Part shown: in pieces, positions 21,421 to 31,971 of the stretch | How the letters are laid out: the number at the start of each line of letters is the position of its first letter | Numbering within the stretch: position 1 is the stretch's first letter | DNA from: Anodontia alba | Lineage: Eukaryota; Mollusca; Bivalvia; Lucinida; Lucinidae | Assembly (NCBI GenBank): GCA_964016985.1 | Contig: OZ024828.1 | Coordinates: 25,483,543 to 25,547,542, forward strand | Direction of reading: 5' to 3' | DNA: 64,000 nucleotides | Notes under the pieces: model-generated | The model's database searches: none | The model's input: the letters and a program-made list of their open reading frames with translations, nothing else | Told to the model about the DNA's origin: nothing | Made by a program: the position numbers and the translations under genes

Positions 21421-21884
21421 TCCATTCGTTGTGTAAGTTGACAACAAAGGCTTTGATTGGCATGTGTGGATACACAGGCTGATCTGGGGATTTGCTTTGT
21501 CATATGTCTCTTAGAAATTGTTTTGTATTTTGCTCTTGATATGAAGTGGGGCCAAAGAAAGACAAACCTGTGTGGCAAGATTTTTCAGTTTAATGGTTAG
21601 GTTACAGACCCTTGATAGGATGATTGGTTCAAACTTGGAGTTTAAGGAGCTTGCAACACCGTAGAATTTCATGCATCTTTAGCTTGGTAGTTAACTTTTA
21701 TTACTTCCTGTTTGCTTTCCTGTACATCAGGCCTTTTCTGCAAATTGGTTTACTTTTAAAGAAAAACATGACATGAACAAACTTCTATTGGAGTTGAGTT
21801 TCCTATTACAGTAGAGTTCTTTCCAGAAGAGCCAAAACATTTTTCACAGTTTCCTTCATCTGCTGAAAGCAGAAGTCAGCTTGT
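21421..21884. other. Unassigned DNA
   Basis: No gene recognised. A GAAAGCAGAAG-type hairpin remnant lies near 21720-21850. Confidence 0.35.
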
Positions 21885-21981
21885 GACTGTATGGCGCTTC
21901 ATTGCACAGAACCTTCAGTTATCTCGATGATTTAGATGATGTTTATAGGGATGTAAAACACCAAATCATCATCATCATCAT
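21885..21981 (+). mobile_element. SINE 3' fragment (CCAAATCATC tail)
   Basis: GCGCTTCATTGCACAGA... and GGGATGTAAAACACCAAATC followed by (ATC)n. It matches the 3' half of the tRNA-like SINE at 50832. Confidence 0.65.
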
Positions 21982-22054
21982 CAGTTTCCTCCTTGAAAGT
22001 GTATCCATTCTCCTGAACTTTTCACATATGATCAGTGTAGATCAGTAACAAACT

Positions 22055-22298
22055 GGGCCCAGTTGTTCAAAGCGTCGTTAGCTTAACAAGCTTGTTAAGG
22101 GTCATTTCGTTAACTGTTTTAACGGATTCAATATACAATATTATGATATTTTTTGCTGAAAAAATGTGAGTAGCTTTTGCACTGCAAAAGCTACTCACAT
22201 TTTTTCAGCAAAAAATTTCGGCATATTTGCGTGTCACTCAATCTAAATTTTAACGAATCGTTAACTAATGACGTCGTTAGCTTTGAACAACTGGGCCC
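22055..22298. mobile_element. GGGCCCAG-family MITE, best preserved copy
   Basis: Perfect ends GGGCCCAGTTGTTCAAAGC and GCTTTGAACAACTGGGCCC. A separate central palindrome has arms TTTTTTGCTGAAAAAATGTG...AGCTTTTGC. Confidence 0.92.
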
Positions 22299-22365
22299 TG
22301 ATATGGATTATTGTTTTGTTTTCATTCCACATTGTAAATCATATGTTTATATGCCTTAAACAATG

Positions 22366-23024
22366 TTAACTCTTGTCCTGCTGAACCAGGATGTACCCTG
22401 CCTATGCAAACAGTGTAGATCCAGATCAGTTGGCTTCTGAATCAGGATCTGCACTGTTTACCATTCAGTGTGTGAATTTTTATCAACTATATGGCTTAAA
22501 CAATGTTAACTCTTGTCCTGCTGAACCAGGATATACCCTGCCTATGCAAACAGTGTAGATCCAGATCAGTTGGCTTCTAAAGAAGCCAACTGATCAGGAT
22601 CTGCACTGTTTACCATTCAGTGTGTGAATTTTTATCAACTATATGTCTTAAACAATGTTAACTCTTGTCCTGCTGAACCAGGATATACCCTGCCTATGCA
22701 AACAGTGTAGATCCAGATCAGTTGGCTTCTGAAGAAACCAACTGATCAGGATCTGCACTGTTTGTCATTCAGTGTGTGAATTTTTATCAACTATATGTCT
22801 TAAACAATGTTAACTCTTGTCCTGCTGAACCGGGATATACCCTGCCTATGCAAACAGTGTAGATCCAGATCAGTTAGCTTCTTCAGAAGCCAACTGATCT
22901 GGATCTGCACTGTTTGTCATTCAGTATGTGAATTTTTTATCAACAGCCTGGATCAAGTAATCTGATTGGCTGAAAATTGGAAGTGGGCGTGGTATTTTAA
23001 TATATTCAGCATGACAAGGGTTAA
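22366..23024 (+). mobile_element. Tandem array of four TTAA-family units
   Basis: Unit starts (TTAACTCTTGTCCTGCTGAA) at 22366, 22506, 22658 and 22810, with periods of 140, 152 and 152 bp. Each unit carries the left TIR and hairpin plus a linker CTATATGKCTTAAACAATG. Only the last unit has the normal right part and right TIR (TTCAGCATGACAAGGG, then TTAA). The first unit has lost one hairpin arm of about 12 nt. Confidence 0.93.
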
Positions 23025-23241
23025 AATGTAGTATTTGGTGTGGGTTATTTAATATATAGTATATTGTAGAGAAGAGGATAAGATGATTGTCTCAATGTCT
23101 TTCAGACTGTGTAATATATGGACCATGTCAAGTGAAAAAGTGCCTTTGAACATGTGCAAAATGCGCATATTCAGATCATACTGTGCATGCGAAAAATATA
23201 TTTGAGCCTCTGCTCTCATTCATACATTGTGTAATACTATA

Positions 23242-23361
23242 GGGTTATTGCACTGATATTGGTGAATATTGTCCCGGGTTGGGATATCGAAGGACATGAG
23301 CTTGCACACATCCTAGATATCCATCGAGGGACAATATTCACCAATGTCAGTGTAATAACCC
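23242..23361. repeat. Palindrome with 34-bp arms
   Basis: GGGTTATTGCACTGATATTG...ATATTGTCCC and its complement ending CAGTGTAATAACCC. A further ATAGCTATATAATACC near 23630 suggests a larger TIR element of about 400 bp. Confidence 0.75.
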
Positions 23362-23771
23362 TTTTATTATATAGCTATAAATACTTATTTCCTTTCCTGG
23401 TGTTTCTAACCTATAAAACGCTGTTTAAATAACAAAAATGTGAATTCTAGCAATGTGCGTGACAAGGTTTGGCGCAACTTCACTGCATTACCGTCATCAA
23501 AAGCAACGTAACATAACGGTAATATAAGAAGGCATCTTAGTAAGTTCGCAATATCCAGTAAGTGTGCCGATATTGTGTGATATCGGCACGCTAGCTACTT
23601 GGCTTTTATCGCCTATTTTAATCATTTAATATTTATAGCTATATAATACCAATGAATCTATGAGTGTACAATGAAGGCCCTAGTCAGACTGCACAGATGC
23701 ACAGGATGAGCTGGACTCTTACCATATATCAGTGCTCCAGCTAAGATTTAAGATTTTCCATGGTCCCAAAG

Positions 23772-23800
23772 ATGTTCAAGCCATTGAAGTTCGACTGTAT
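23772..23800. mobile_element. CAGTCGAAC-family terminal remnant
   Basis: TTCAAGCCATTGAAGTTCGACTG followed by TA is the right end of the pogo-like family, standing alone next to an antisense SINE. Confidence 0.55.
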
Positions 23801-23802
23801 AT

Positions 23803-23905
23803 CATGATCAATCTCCATGAAAGAATGTTGTCAGACCTGGTAGGGATCAAACCCATGACGTCCTGATCAACAGTCAGATGCACCACTAAGCCACAGAGCC
23901 TGATG
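23803..23905 (-). mobile_element. tRNA-derived SINE, antisense 5' fragment
   Basis: On the minus strand it reads TGTGGCTTAGTGGTGCATCT (A box region), then GGGTTTGATCCC (B box), then CAACATTCTTTCATGGAGA, the same body as the SINE at 18211. Confidence 0.75.
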
Positions 23906-24071
23906 CAGGTCAGAATCATACATCAGACCTAAAACTGGAACAGGTGCTTGTCAAACTTGATGTCAAACTGTGTACATTTCTAGGTCCAGCATAAGAGTTC
24001 ATTGATGGATGACCTGAACCTGCATACAAATTTGATTCAAAGATAGTTATTGTGACTTTGTCTGAGTTTGT

Positions 24072-24375
24072 CCAGGCCTCGGTTGCTCTGTTGGTTGTTC
24101 GTCCAACTGGTGATCAGGAGGTTGCGGGTACAACCTTCGCCAAGTCAGCAACATTCTTTTGTGGAGATTGATCATGAAATATTTTCTATGGTCATTCTCT
24201 CCCTTCAGCTTTTATAAGAAGGGCAGTTGTCTGTTTCTGAGGAAAGAATATGCACAATACTGGTTAACTGCTAAGAGAATAAGCCTGCCCAGTAAAAGTG
24301 TAGTTAGGTAAACTGACCACGCTTGACATGATCCCATTGTGTTGACTGGGTGGTAAAACCTCAACACAAACAAAT
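24072..24375 (+). mobile_element. tRNA-derived SINE, diverged copy
   Basis: GGCCTCGGTTGCTCTGTTGG head, AACATTCTTTTGTGGAGATT body and AAAACCTCAACACAAACAA tail. Imperfect 13-bp flanking duplications: TGTCTGAGTTTGT at 24059 and TGACCGAGTTTGT at 24376. Confidence 0.85.
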
Positions 24376-24482
24376 TGACCGAGTTTGTACACTTTTGTCT
24401 CCCTGTGTATAGCAGGGAAGAAAAGAAAAAATATTAATATTTTTGAGACGAAAAAAAGCACTTTATCTAGACCTAAATAATT

Positions 24483-24724
24483 GAGGGCTGAGCACAAGAC
24501 TGTAGTAAACATATTTTTGAAACCCTTGTTTAGGGGCAACTTTGACCCCTTTGTAAACAATGCAAATTTAGGTGCCATTGCTCATTTGAGCAATGGCACC
24601 TAAATTTCCATTGTTTACTGAGAGAAATGTTGTAATCTTCATAACGCCTTCAGGGTGAGGAGATTAAGTACATGTATTGGGAAAAACAACCATCTGACTT
24701 GCTACAGTCTTGCGATCAACCCTC
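24483..24724 (-). mobile_element. GAGGGTTGAGC-family MITE
   Basis: Ends GAGGGCTGAGCACAAGACTG and CAGTCTTGCGATCAACCCTC. The central hairpin is ATGCAAATTTAGGTGCCATT with its complement around ATTTGAGCAATGG. Confidence 0.88.
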
Positions 24725-25060
24725 GCTACAAAGTTCTCTGTATTTTGATTGCTGTAGATTGATAGGACATTGAGTATGCAGATAAGAACAAGCCTGTGTT
24801 CACTTTCATGCACTAAGTTACTGTTTTGTGTGATGTATCATATTTGTAGTGTTATACAAGTATCCGTCAGTGTGCATCAGCATATAATTATGCATTGTCA
24901 GGGAATAAACAGATAGAGAAGGCCTTTACTGTCTGCTTTCAGTATTATTGGGTTTTGTGGAAGCAATCTTCCTAATTGAACTATATGGCTTCACCAAGCT
25001 TATCTAGATCTTTACTGTTCTTATATGCCTAGAAATCACCTTCTGTTGTGCATGGCTCAT

Positions 25061-25275
25061 TTAACCCTTGTCCTGTTGAACCCAGATATACTCCGCCTTT
25101 GCAAACAGTGTAGATCCAGATCAGTTGGCTTCTTCAGAAGCCAACTGATCTGGATCTGCACTGTTTGCCATTCAGTATGTGAATTTATAGCAACAATCCA
25201 GATCAAGTAATCTGATTGGCTGAAAATTAGAAGTGGGCATGGCATCTTAATTTATTCAGCAGGACAAGGGTTTAA
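25061..25275 (+). mobile_element. TTAA-family hairpin MITE
   Basis: TTAACCCTTGTCCTGTTGAA left, TTCAGCAGGACAAGGG right, then TTTAA with one extra T. The central hairpin is perfect. Confidence 0.92.
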
Positions 25276-25462
25276 TGCTTAGCATGCTGGGTAAATATAA
25301 AAGCAGATGGCATTTTTAAACATTTTTTTTTTCTTCTGAAATAGGCTTCAACATTTCATGTGAATTGTCACTTTAGGAGACAAATAACATGAAATGACAA
25401 AGCCTGTTTTCTCAGAATTAGGAAGCAAAATACCATCAATTTGTTACCTGCTGGAATTTGCC
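25276..25462. repeat. ATTGTCTCC palindrome family
   Basis: GCTTAGCATGCTGGGTAAAT, ATAGGCTTCAACATTTCATG and ACAAAGCCTGTTTTCTC, then TGCTGGAATTTGCCC. It directly abuts the TTAA element. Confidence 0.65.
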
Positions 25463-25564
25463 CAGAGAGTCATTAAATAACGGTTGACAGTTAGTTTTGT
25501 TTTTTCCTGAAAATGAGAGGTGACAGAAAATTAGAAAATTATCACACAAATGTGAGCTTGCGAT

Positions 25565-25745
25565 GAGAAAACATCTTCCAAGCAAAGACACAAATCAGCC
25601 TGTGCTTCCATGCAGTCTGATCAGTGTTCACTGTCCGCCTGAACAAACATTAAATCCTTGTCTATCCAAAGAGGACCTAATGAAGGCTGATTAGTGCCTA
25701 GATGCACAGGCTGATCTGAGTCTTTACTTGGCACTTGTCCGGAGA
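25565..25745. repeat. GATCAG-type hairpin repeat (J type), degenerate
   Basis: CAAATCAGCCTGTGCTTCCA, AGTCTGATCAGTGTTCACTG, CTTGTCTATCCAAAG and ACAGGCTGATCTGAGTCTTT are present in the order of the copies at 49197 and 60668. Confidence 0.55.
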
Positions 25746-25932
25746 TGCAATATCTCATTTCATGGCCTATCTTTCTTAATAGTACATTTTTAGGTCAATT
25801 CGAACAGCAGATAATTTTCTTGTCGTGTTTGTAATGTTACTTAAATCACTGTGCCAAATAATCAGGCTGAATTTTGCTGTTAAAATGTTTATTTTATTAC
25901 TGATTCATTGTGATTGCACCATACCTCAGATG

Positions 25933-26143
25933 TTAACCCTTGTCCTGCTGAATAAATTAAGATGCCACGCCCACTTCTAATTTTCAGCCAGTCAGATTAC
26001 TAGATCCAGATTAATGCTATAAATTCACATACTTAATGGCAAAAAGTGCAGGTCCAGATCAGTTGGCTTCAGAAGCCAACTGATCTGGATCTACACTGTT
26101 TGCAAAGGCACAGTAGATCCGGGTTCAGCAGGGCAAGGGTTAA
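25933..26143 (-). mobile_element. TTAA-family hairpin MITE
   Basis: TTAACCCTTGTCCTGCTGAA left and TTCAGCAGGGCAAGGGTTAA right, in reverse orientation. The hairpin is GGTCCAGATCAGTTGGCTTC with its complement. Confidence 0.92.
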
Positions 26144-26211
26144 TTAGTAGAAATGAAAGCTTAGAAGTGTGATGAAATTCAATCAAAAGTACATTTATGA
26201 TCAGTTTCTAT

Positions 26212-26315
26212 ATGTTTTTTCTTATTTCTGCATGAAATCATGTGCTCTGAGGCACTTCTAATGAGTACCCACAAGTGACAACATATGTTTTCGTGCAGAA
26301 ATAAGAAAAATATCA
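26212..26315. repeat. Short GTACTC palindrome, left arm shortened
   Basis: TTCTTATTTCTGCATGAAAT, then CACTTCTAATGAGTACCCAC and TTTTCGTGCAGAAATAAG. Confidence 0.6.
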
Positions 26316-26575
26316 ATAGTTTTAGGTCTATGAAAGGGCCTTATGTGGAGCTATTACATACAACAAAGATAATGATCCTTTTTTCATGCTCGGGCTGACC
26401 TATTGTGTGTATGAAGCACAGCCCCAGTGTAAGATAGTGTATCCTGAGACATGCGCATACAAAGACTGATCAGCCCTTGCATTTATTCAGTCTGATCAGC
26501 ATCTCTGTTGGCCAGTCGATTGATAGCGAAGAAATCAGGGTTTCTTTAGACAGACAGTGAAAACTGATCAAACTA

Positions 26576-26850
26576 CATTACAAAAACATGCCTATTCAAA
26601 TATTTTGAATATTTTACAACCAAAAAAAAATTTTCTGCTATAAAATTCTGGTATTTTTCATATTTCTTCGCAAAACATAGATTCTTGGTACTAGTTAGAA
26701 CTGCCTCTTTGAGGCAGTTCTAATGCATACCCACAATCTATGTTTTTTTAGCAAACAAAGAAAAATGATATGTACCTTTGTAAACCCCAGTTTTACTACA
26801 TAAAAGTTGGGTTTAAAGGGATCAAAATTATATAGGCTGTTTTTGTGATG
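26576..26850 (+). mobile_element. CACGAAAAC-family MITE
   Basis: CATTACAAAAACATGCCTAT at the left and GGCTGTTTTTGTGATG at the right. The palindrome tip is AACTGCCTCTTTGAGGCAGTT: both arms differ from the family consensus but still pair. Confidence 0.88.
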
Positions 26851-26989
26851 ATGATGAGGATGCACTGGCTGATCTGTATCTTCTCCGGGCAAACATGTCT
26901 GACAGTTCATATTCTCACATTGTGGCTCAGATAAGTAAGGTCCTAAACAGACTGCACATATGTGGTGATGGCAAAAAAAAATTGCATAA

Positions 26990-27292
26990 CATTACAAAAA
27001 CACGCCTATTCAAATATACTAAAAATTTTACTACTTAAAAAAGGAAAATTTTCAGATAAAAAATTCTGATATTTTTCATATTTTTACTCAAAACATAGAT
27101 TGTGGGTACTCGTTAGACATAGATTGTGGGTACTCGTTAGAACCACCGCAGCGAGGCAGTTCTAAAGAATACCCACAATCTATGTTTTTTAGAAAAATAA
27201 GAAAAATAATGTATACCCCTGTAAACCCCAGTTTTACTATATAAAAGTGGGGTTAAAGGGGGTCAAAATTATATAGGCATATTTTCGTGATG
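26990..27292 (+). mobile_element. CACGAAAAC-family MITE with a repeated core word
   Basis: CATTACAAAAACACGCCTAT at the left, GGCATATTTTCGTGATG at the right. CATAGATTGTGGGTACTCGT occurs twice in a row at about 27093-27142, a slippage duplication in one hairpin arm. Confidence 0.88.
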
Positions 27293-27301
27293 AGTACTTG
27301 T

Positions 27302-27397
27302 AAGCTGCTGAGAGGACTAAGCCTGCCCAGGAAAAGCCTGGCTAGGTAAACTGACCAGCTCAACGACCTTATTAGTGTTGACTGGACCAATAAACTC
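27302..27397 (+). mobile_element. SINE 3' fragment
   Basis: GAGAGGACTAAGCCTGCCCA... CCAATAAACTCCAAACTGACC, matching the body and tail of the SINE at 18211. Confidence 0.65.
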
Positions 27398-27742
27398 CAA
27401 ACTGACCAATCACATGTGCTGGCTAGGTTGGGTAATTTCTGTTTTTATGAGAAAGTATATGTATGAAGTTTTTCCTGTATTTTAGATTACCTATTTTGTC
27501 TTCCAGTAATTCGAAACTTTGATCATTCCATTTTTGATAAAAATGCATTGAAATATTTTCTCGTTCTTTTATACGCATATACAGTTTTTATAACAAACCT
27601 TTTTTTTGTAAGAAATATTTGCTTTTGTGTATTAGTGTATTAAAGATTGTTATATTCTAATCATTGTAAGATATAAAATGTAAATAGATAGGACCTGATA
27701 TATTTATAATGCTTTTGATGTGTACTCTAATAACCCTAAGTA

Positions 27743-28140
27743 TTAGGACAGACAGGCCTGGGCGAACAGTGTCATTATGAAAACATGCCTATTCAAATAT
27801 ATTGAGAATTTTACCACCAAAAAATGAAATTTTTCAGATGAAAAATTCTGGTAGTTTTTGTATTTCTGCTCAAAACATAGATTGTTGGTACTCCTTAGAA
27901 CTGCCTCGGCAAGGCGGCTCTAACGAGTTCCCATAATCTATGTTTTTGAGCAGAAATAAGAAAATTAATGTATACCTCTGTAAACCCTAGTTTTACTGTA
28001 TAAAAGCGGGGTTTAAGGAGGTCGAAACTATATAGGCATGTTTCCATGATGAAACCTAGATCAGATGTTGCAGAATGTAGCCTCTGATCAGAGTCTACTT
28101 TGTTTGCCTTAAGTCCAGCACTCATTTAGACACATCAACA
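27743..28140. repeat. GATCAG-type repeat (GGACAGACAGG type), split by a MITE
   Basis: The left part TTAGGACAGACAGGCCTGGG...AACAGTGT continues after the MITE as AAACCTAGATCAGATGTTGC...TTTGCCTTAAGTCCAGCA. Confidence 0.7.
27773..28051 (+). mobile_element. CACGAAAAC-family MITE, nested
   Basis: CATTATGAAAACATGCCTAT to GGCATGTTTCCATGATG, inserted inside the GGACAGACAGG-type repeat. The insertion fixes the ends of this family within a base or two and shows no obvious multi-base target duplication. Confidence 0.88.
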
Positions 28141-28179
28141 GGCTGTAAAATGGTCTTGTTTCAAGCTTTAGTACAAGTT

Positions 28180-28380
28180 GAGGGTTGAGCGCAAGACTAG
28201 CGTAAGTCAGATGGTTGTTATTCCCCAAACCTAATCTCCTCACCATGAAGGCGTTATGAAGATTACAACATTTCTTTCTGTAAACAAAGAAAATTTAGGT
28301 GCCATTGCTCCTAAATTTGCATTGTTTACAAAGGGGTCCAAAAATATGTTTGAGTTACCATAGTCTTGCGCTCAACCCTC
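28180..28380 (+). mobile_element. GAGGGTTGAGC-family MITE
   Basis: GAGGGTTGAGCGCAAGACTA at the left, CTTGCGCTCAACCCTC at the right. The central hairpin is partly shortened. Confidence 0.88.
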
Positions 28381-28505
28381 GATTAGTGTGGTAAGAAGAT
28401 AAGGTGTCCCAATATTTAGAGTCAGTACAGGAATTCTTTTGGGAGAGATTCAGTTTTTTGGAAATAAGGAACTATACCCCTAGCTCTTGATAAAAGGGGT
28501 TATCA

Positions 28506-28755
28506 GGACCCAGTTGTTCAAAGCATCATTAGCTTAACAAGCTCGTTAGTGGTCAAAATGTTTACTGTTCTGCTAAGTACAATATCTAATATCTAATTCA
28601 GAGGTTTTTTGCTGAAAAAAATGTGAATAGCTTTTGCAAATGCTTAAGCTACTCACATTTTTTCAGGGAAATTATTAGCATATATGCCATATTTGATGAT
28701 CAAAGATTTAAGATACCTTAACTAATGACATTGTTAGCTTTGAACAACCTGGCCC
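28506..28755. mobile_element. GGGCCCAG-family MITE
   Basis: Ends GGACCCAGTTGTTCAAAGC and GCTTTGAACAACCTGGCCC around the GCTGAAAAAAATGTG hairpin. It contains the uninterrupted form of the site used by the insertion at 20037. Confidence 0.85.
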
Positions 28756-28772
28756 AGGTTAATAATTTTCAT

Positions 28773-28890
28773 TTTTTTTTCTCATTTCTCAACCCAAACA
28801 TCTGTTGTGGGTACACATCAGAACTACCTCACCGAGCAGCATCTAATGAGTACCCATAACATATATATTCATGGAGAAATAAGAAAAATA
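28773..28890. repeat. Short GTACTC palindrome
   Basis: TTTCTCATTTCTCAACCCAA, then GGGTACACATCAGAACTACC and its imperfect complement ending GGAGAAATAAG. Confidence 0.65.
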
Positions 28891-28986
28891 TCGACATTTT
28901 GGCTGGAAAAAAAAAGCGCTTATCTGGGGCAATGTTAAGGAGCACAGAAAACAAACATATGAATGCATAAATAAACAAAAATATCT

Positions 28987-29228
28987 GGGCCCAGTAATTC
29001 AAAGCATCGTTACCTTAACAAGCTCGTTAGTGGTCCAAATGCTAGCTGTTCTAGTAAGTAAAATACATGTATCTAATTCACAGGTATTTTTGCTGAAAAT
29101 ATTTTTTGCAAATGCAAAAGCTACTCACATTTTTTCAGCAAAAATATTGGCTTATATGCGGTATTTAATGATTTAAGTTTTAACGATACGTTAACTAACG
29201 ACATCGTTAGTTTTGAACAACTTGGCCC
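28987..29228. mobile_element. GGGCCCAG-family MITE
   Basis: Starts GGGCCCAGTAATTCAAAGC and ends TTTTGAACAACTTGGCCC. The left hairpin arm is partly deleted. Confidence 0.85.
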
Positions 29229-29832
29229 TGAATAATTTGAGTATTTGTGCAATCTGGCCAAGACCTTCACTTTCCCCCTATAAAAGCCCTATCTGGAGAA
29301 TCTGAAAGAGCCTGACCAGATTGTATGATTGAACAGGCTGGTCCACATACTCAGTTTTCATGTGCCATTCTACAAGTTTTACTGATTGGCCAGCTTAGGT
29401 GAGGTACGCTAGGTGGATTCTTTTTCAAGGTTTTAGCTGACAGCAAAGATCCAAAATGTACATCAGCATCTGTTATGTCCACTGATTTTGCAACTGAACA
29501 GTGAACGCTCTTATCAGACTGTGCAACTGCATAGTCTGATCTTGACCGTCACTGTCCACATCTGCCTCAAAGTGATATTCATACATGATGTGACTCAAAC
29601 TATAGCAGCATCTGGGCTTTTGCTGTCCACAAGCACCTTGATCGAATGCAATAGACTGGTGTGGTATGAATATGCATGTATGTATGTTTGCAACTAAATC
29701 TACAGGATGCAGGACCATGATGTGTTTTGACTATAAGACACTGTCCTGTTTGCCACTGATCTTGTACACAAACAGAAAAAGACTGAATCAATTTAAAAGG
29801 ATATGCAGGCACAGTTTGCTGATTAGGGCAAG
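29229..29832. other. Unassigned DNA with weak hairpins
   Basis: No gene supported. A small inverted pair CTTATCAGACTGTGCAACTG / GCATAGTCTGATC lies at 29509-29543. Confidence 0.4.
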
Positions 29833-29960
29833 GGATACATTGTTTACCTTAAATATTAGGAACAGAGGTCTAGGCAGACAGTGCAAGCCCAGATCAAACA
29901 AATTGCTCTTCAAGGAGCAGTTTGATCTGGGTCTTAACTGCTTTCCATTCAGTCAGTAAA
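29833..29960. repeat. GATCAG-type hairpin (GGACAGACAGG relative)
   Basis: AGACAGTGCAAGCCCAGATC, AATTGCTCTTCAAGGAGCA, and TTTGATCTGGGTCTTAACTG form a hairpin. Confidence 0.6.
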
Positions 29961-30154
29961 TTTTAGACAAAGTATCAGGTAGTCCAGTGGTTTGCATATG
30001 TGGTGTCTGGGAAGGGCTGCGGTTTGTGATTGTGGCACTCCCTGGAACTTTTCTCTTATCCCTTTTTTTTTGTACACATTTTAGAGCAAACATTGATAAG
30101 GATTTTTGGTGTCCTGATGTTTAGGCTAAATATAGTGGTGACTGTCTGTTTAGC

Positions 30155-30211
30155 CCCCCCACACACACACATACACACAAATATATATACATACACACAC
30201 ACACACACACA

Positions 30212-30276
<65 letters not shown>
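30155..30276. repeat. (AC)n then (AT)n microsatellite
   Basis: An AC dinucleotide run interrupted by a few T, ending in ATATATATATAT. The long frames on both strands here are repeat artefacts. Confidence 0.95.
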
Positions 30277-30374
30277 TAAACAATTGAGTCTTGGACATCA
30301 TAAACCAAAACCCATATATTACTTACTCTAAAATTTCCAGAAGCACATTCGGCTTCCTTATATGTCAGAATTTT

Positions 30375-30475
30375 CCAAATGTAGACCCTGATTAGTCTGT
30401 TCTTTTTAGAAACAGTCTGACCAGGCTTTACACTGTTTATGCTGGCATAATTATCTTAATATTTAAGGTAAATAG
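30375..30475. repeat. GATCAG-type remnant plus spacer
   Basis: GTAGACCCTGATTAGTCTGT...CTGACCAGGCTTTACACTGTTT, a degenerate hairpin of the GGACAGACAGG type. A poly(T) run follows at 30537-30559. Confidence 0.45.
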
Positions 30476-30837
30476 CGTAAGAGAGAAAGAATACAGGAAG
30501 TACCAGCATTTTCTACCAGTTGAATGAGTGGGTGATTTTTTTTTTTTTTTTTTTTTTTTAGAAAAATGCATTTATTGACGACTTCTGTTTTTTGTTTTCC
30601 TAAATTTCATTGTTGTTTTATAAATATTCTTAAACTGCTGATGTAAATGAAAACTTCCAAATTTTATAGCAGGAACTGTTCCATTGTCTAAACTTTATTT
30701 GTTAATAAAGAAGATGTAACTCACAGTAATTGACCTCTTCATTTTCCTGCACCATATACAGCTATGTTTAAAGGAAAAAGGCTACACTTTCAAGGGAAGC
30801 ATGTCTTTCAACAAAATTGTTTTGGCCACCTTCAGAA

Positions 30838-30918
30838 AAAGGAGTCTACCCTAAAAGGAAAGAATTTGCTCCCTGTGGGAGCAAATTCTTTCCTTTTAGA
30901 GTAGACCCCTTTTCATAA
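30838..30918. repeat. AAAGAATTTGCTCC palindrome
   Basis: GGAGTCTACCCTAAAAGGAA and GAATTTGCTCCCTGTGGGAG, with the complement ending TTTTAGAGTAGACCCC. Arms of about 35 bp. Confidence 0.8.
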
Positions 30919-31084
30919 GGAATTTGGACAGGAAAGCGGACTGGAAGTTCAAAAAAAAATGTCTCCACTGTATAAATGTCTGAAAATCTACCAAGTTTAT
31001 GATGTCCACTTACGAGTAGTGCCCTGATAAATGGTGCATCATCTTCAAAGGTTCCTCTAGCTGCAGATATGAGGGTCTTCATAT

Positions 31085-31202
31085 ATTTTTATCTTATTTC
31101 TCCGCGAAAACATGTTGTGGGTATTCATTAGAACCACGTTTTATCGGGACGCTTTTGATGAGTACCCACAACATACCTTTTTGTGTGTGTTGAGAAAAAC
31201 AA
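31085..31202. repeat. Short GTACTC palindrome
   Basis: TTATTTCTCCGCGAAAACAT, then GGGTATTCATTAGAACCACG with its imperfect complement. Confidence 0.65.
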
Positions 31203-31222
31203 GGGGGAGAGGTTAGGAACCT

Positions 31223-31582
31223 GCGTCACGACTACGTCACAACGCGGATTCGTTTCCATCAAACATCCGCCGTCTTGAAATTTGTCTTTATTTCAGTGGT
31301 TGGCGTTTTTTTTTAGTATGTCGTGTATTGACGAATGGAGTGGTAAAATCAACTGAATCCGAGGTGTTCATGAAAACTATGCAGTTGCTGCTCTTTTTTT
31401 TTCTTATGGACGTAAGTTTGTTGTTTCGTCCGTACGGTGCGGCAGAAATTCTCTCAAGAACATGCCTAGAATATGCTTAAAAACATGATCAAAGCAGAAC
31501 TACCCACCGAACTGAAAACAAATTTCAAGATGGCGGATGCTTTTGATGGAAACGAATCCGCGTTGTAATGTAATCGTGACGC
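31223..31582. mobile_element. TIR element with about 60-bp ends
   Basis: Left GCGTCACGACTACGTCACAA and right complement ...TAATCGTGACGC. The arms continue through CGCGGATTCGTTTCCATCAA and the CATCCGCCGTCTTGAAATTTG region. The interior has no coding frame. No family is assigned. Confidence 0.85.
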
Positions 31583-31594
31583 CGTCGTCTTGCA

Positions 31595-31640
31595 CCCCTC
31601 CCCCCCCCCCCCCGCCCCCCCAACCCCACCACACACACAC
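31595..31640. repeat. Poly(C) tract and (AC)n
   Basis: A run of C with one G, then CCACACACACACAC. Confidence 0.9.
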
Positions 31641-31841
31641 CTCTTGAAATAATAATAATAAAAAATACTTAGTTGCGCTTTATCCTAATCTATGCCTTTT
31701 GCTGCATGCCAGTCATACAGGTCATTTTGCACATCCACAGCAGTCTGATTAAAGCATTCCTGTTCGTTGATATATTGATCTGTAAGTGAACTCCTGATAA
31801 CTGCGTTCAGTTTGGGTTCGTCAAATATCATCCTTTGTTAC

Positions 31842-31844
<3 letters not shown>

Positions 31845-31900
<56 letters not shown>
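31845..31900. repeat. (GT)n microsatellite
   Basis: An uninterrupted TG dinucleotide run. The long open frames on both strands across it are artefacts. Confidence 0.95.
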
Positions 31901-31902
<2 letters not shown>

Positions 31903-31971
31903 ACTTTCTGTCGTACATAGACACTTATGTGTCTTTGGAAAACAGAATGCTGATACGATATCTCAGGGATA

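Noticed and set aside
22366..23024. Regular 150-bp spacing, CRISPR-like at first sight
   Set aside because: Eukaryotic context; units are a transposon end plus hairpin with no variable spacers.
29473..29959. Overlapping frames of 70-97 codons on both strands
   Set aside because: No recognisable domain, mutual overlap and partial cover by a hairpin repeat.
30030..30301. Long open frames on both strands
   Set aside because: They run through an (AC)n/(AT)n microsatellite and encode only alternating residues; there is no protein signal.
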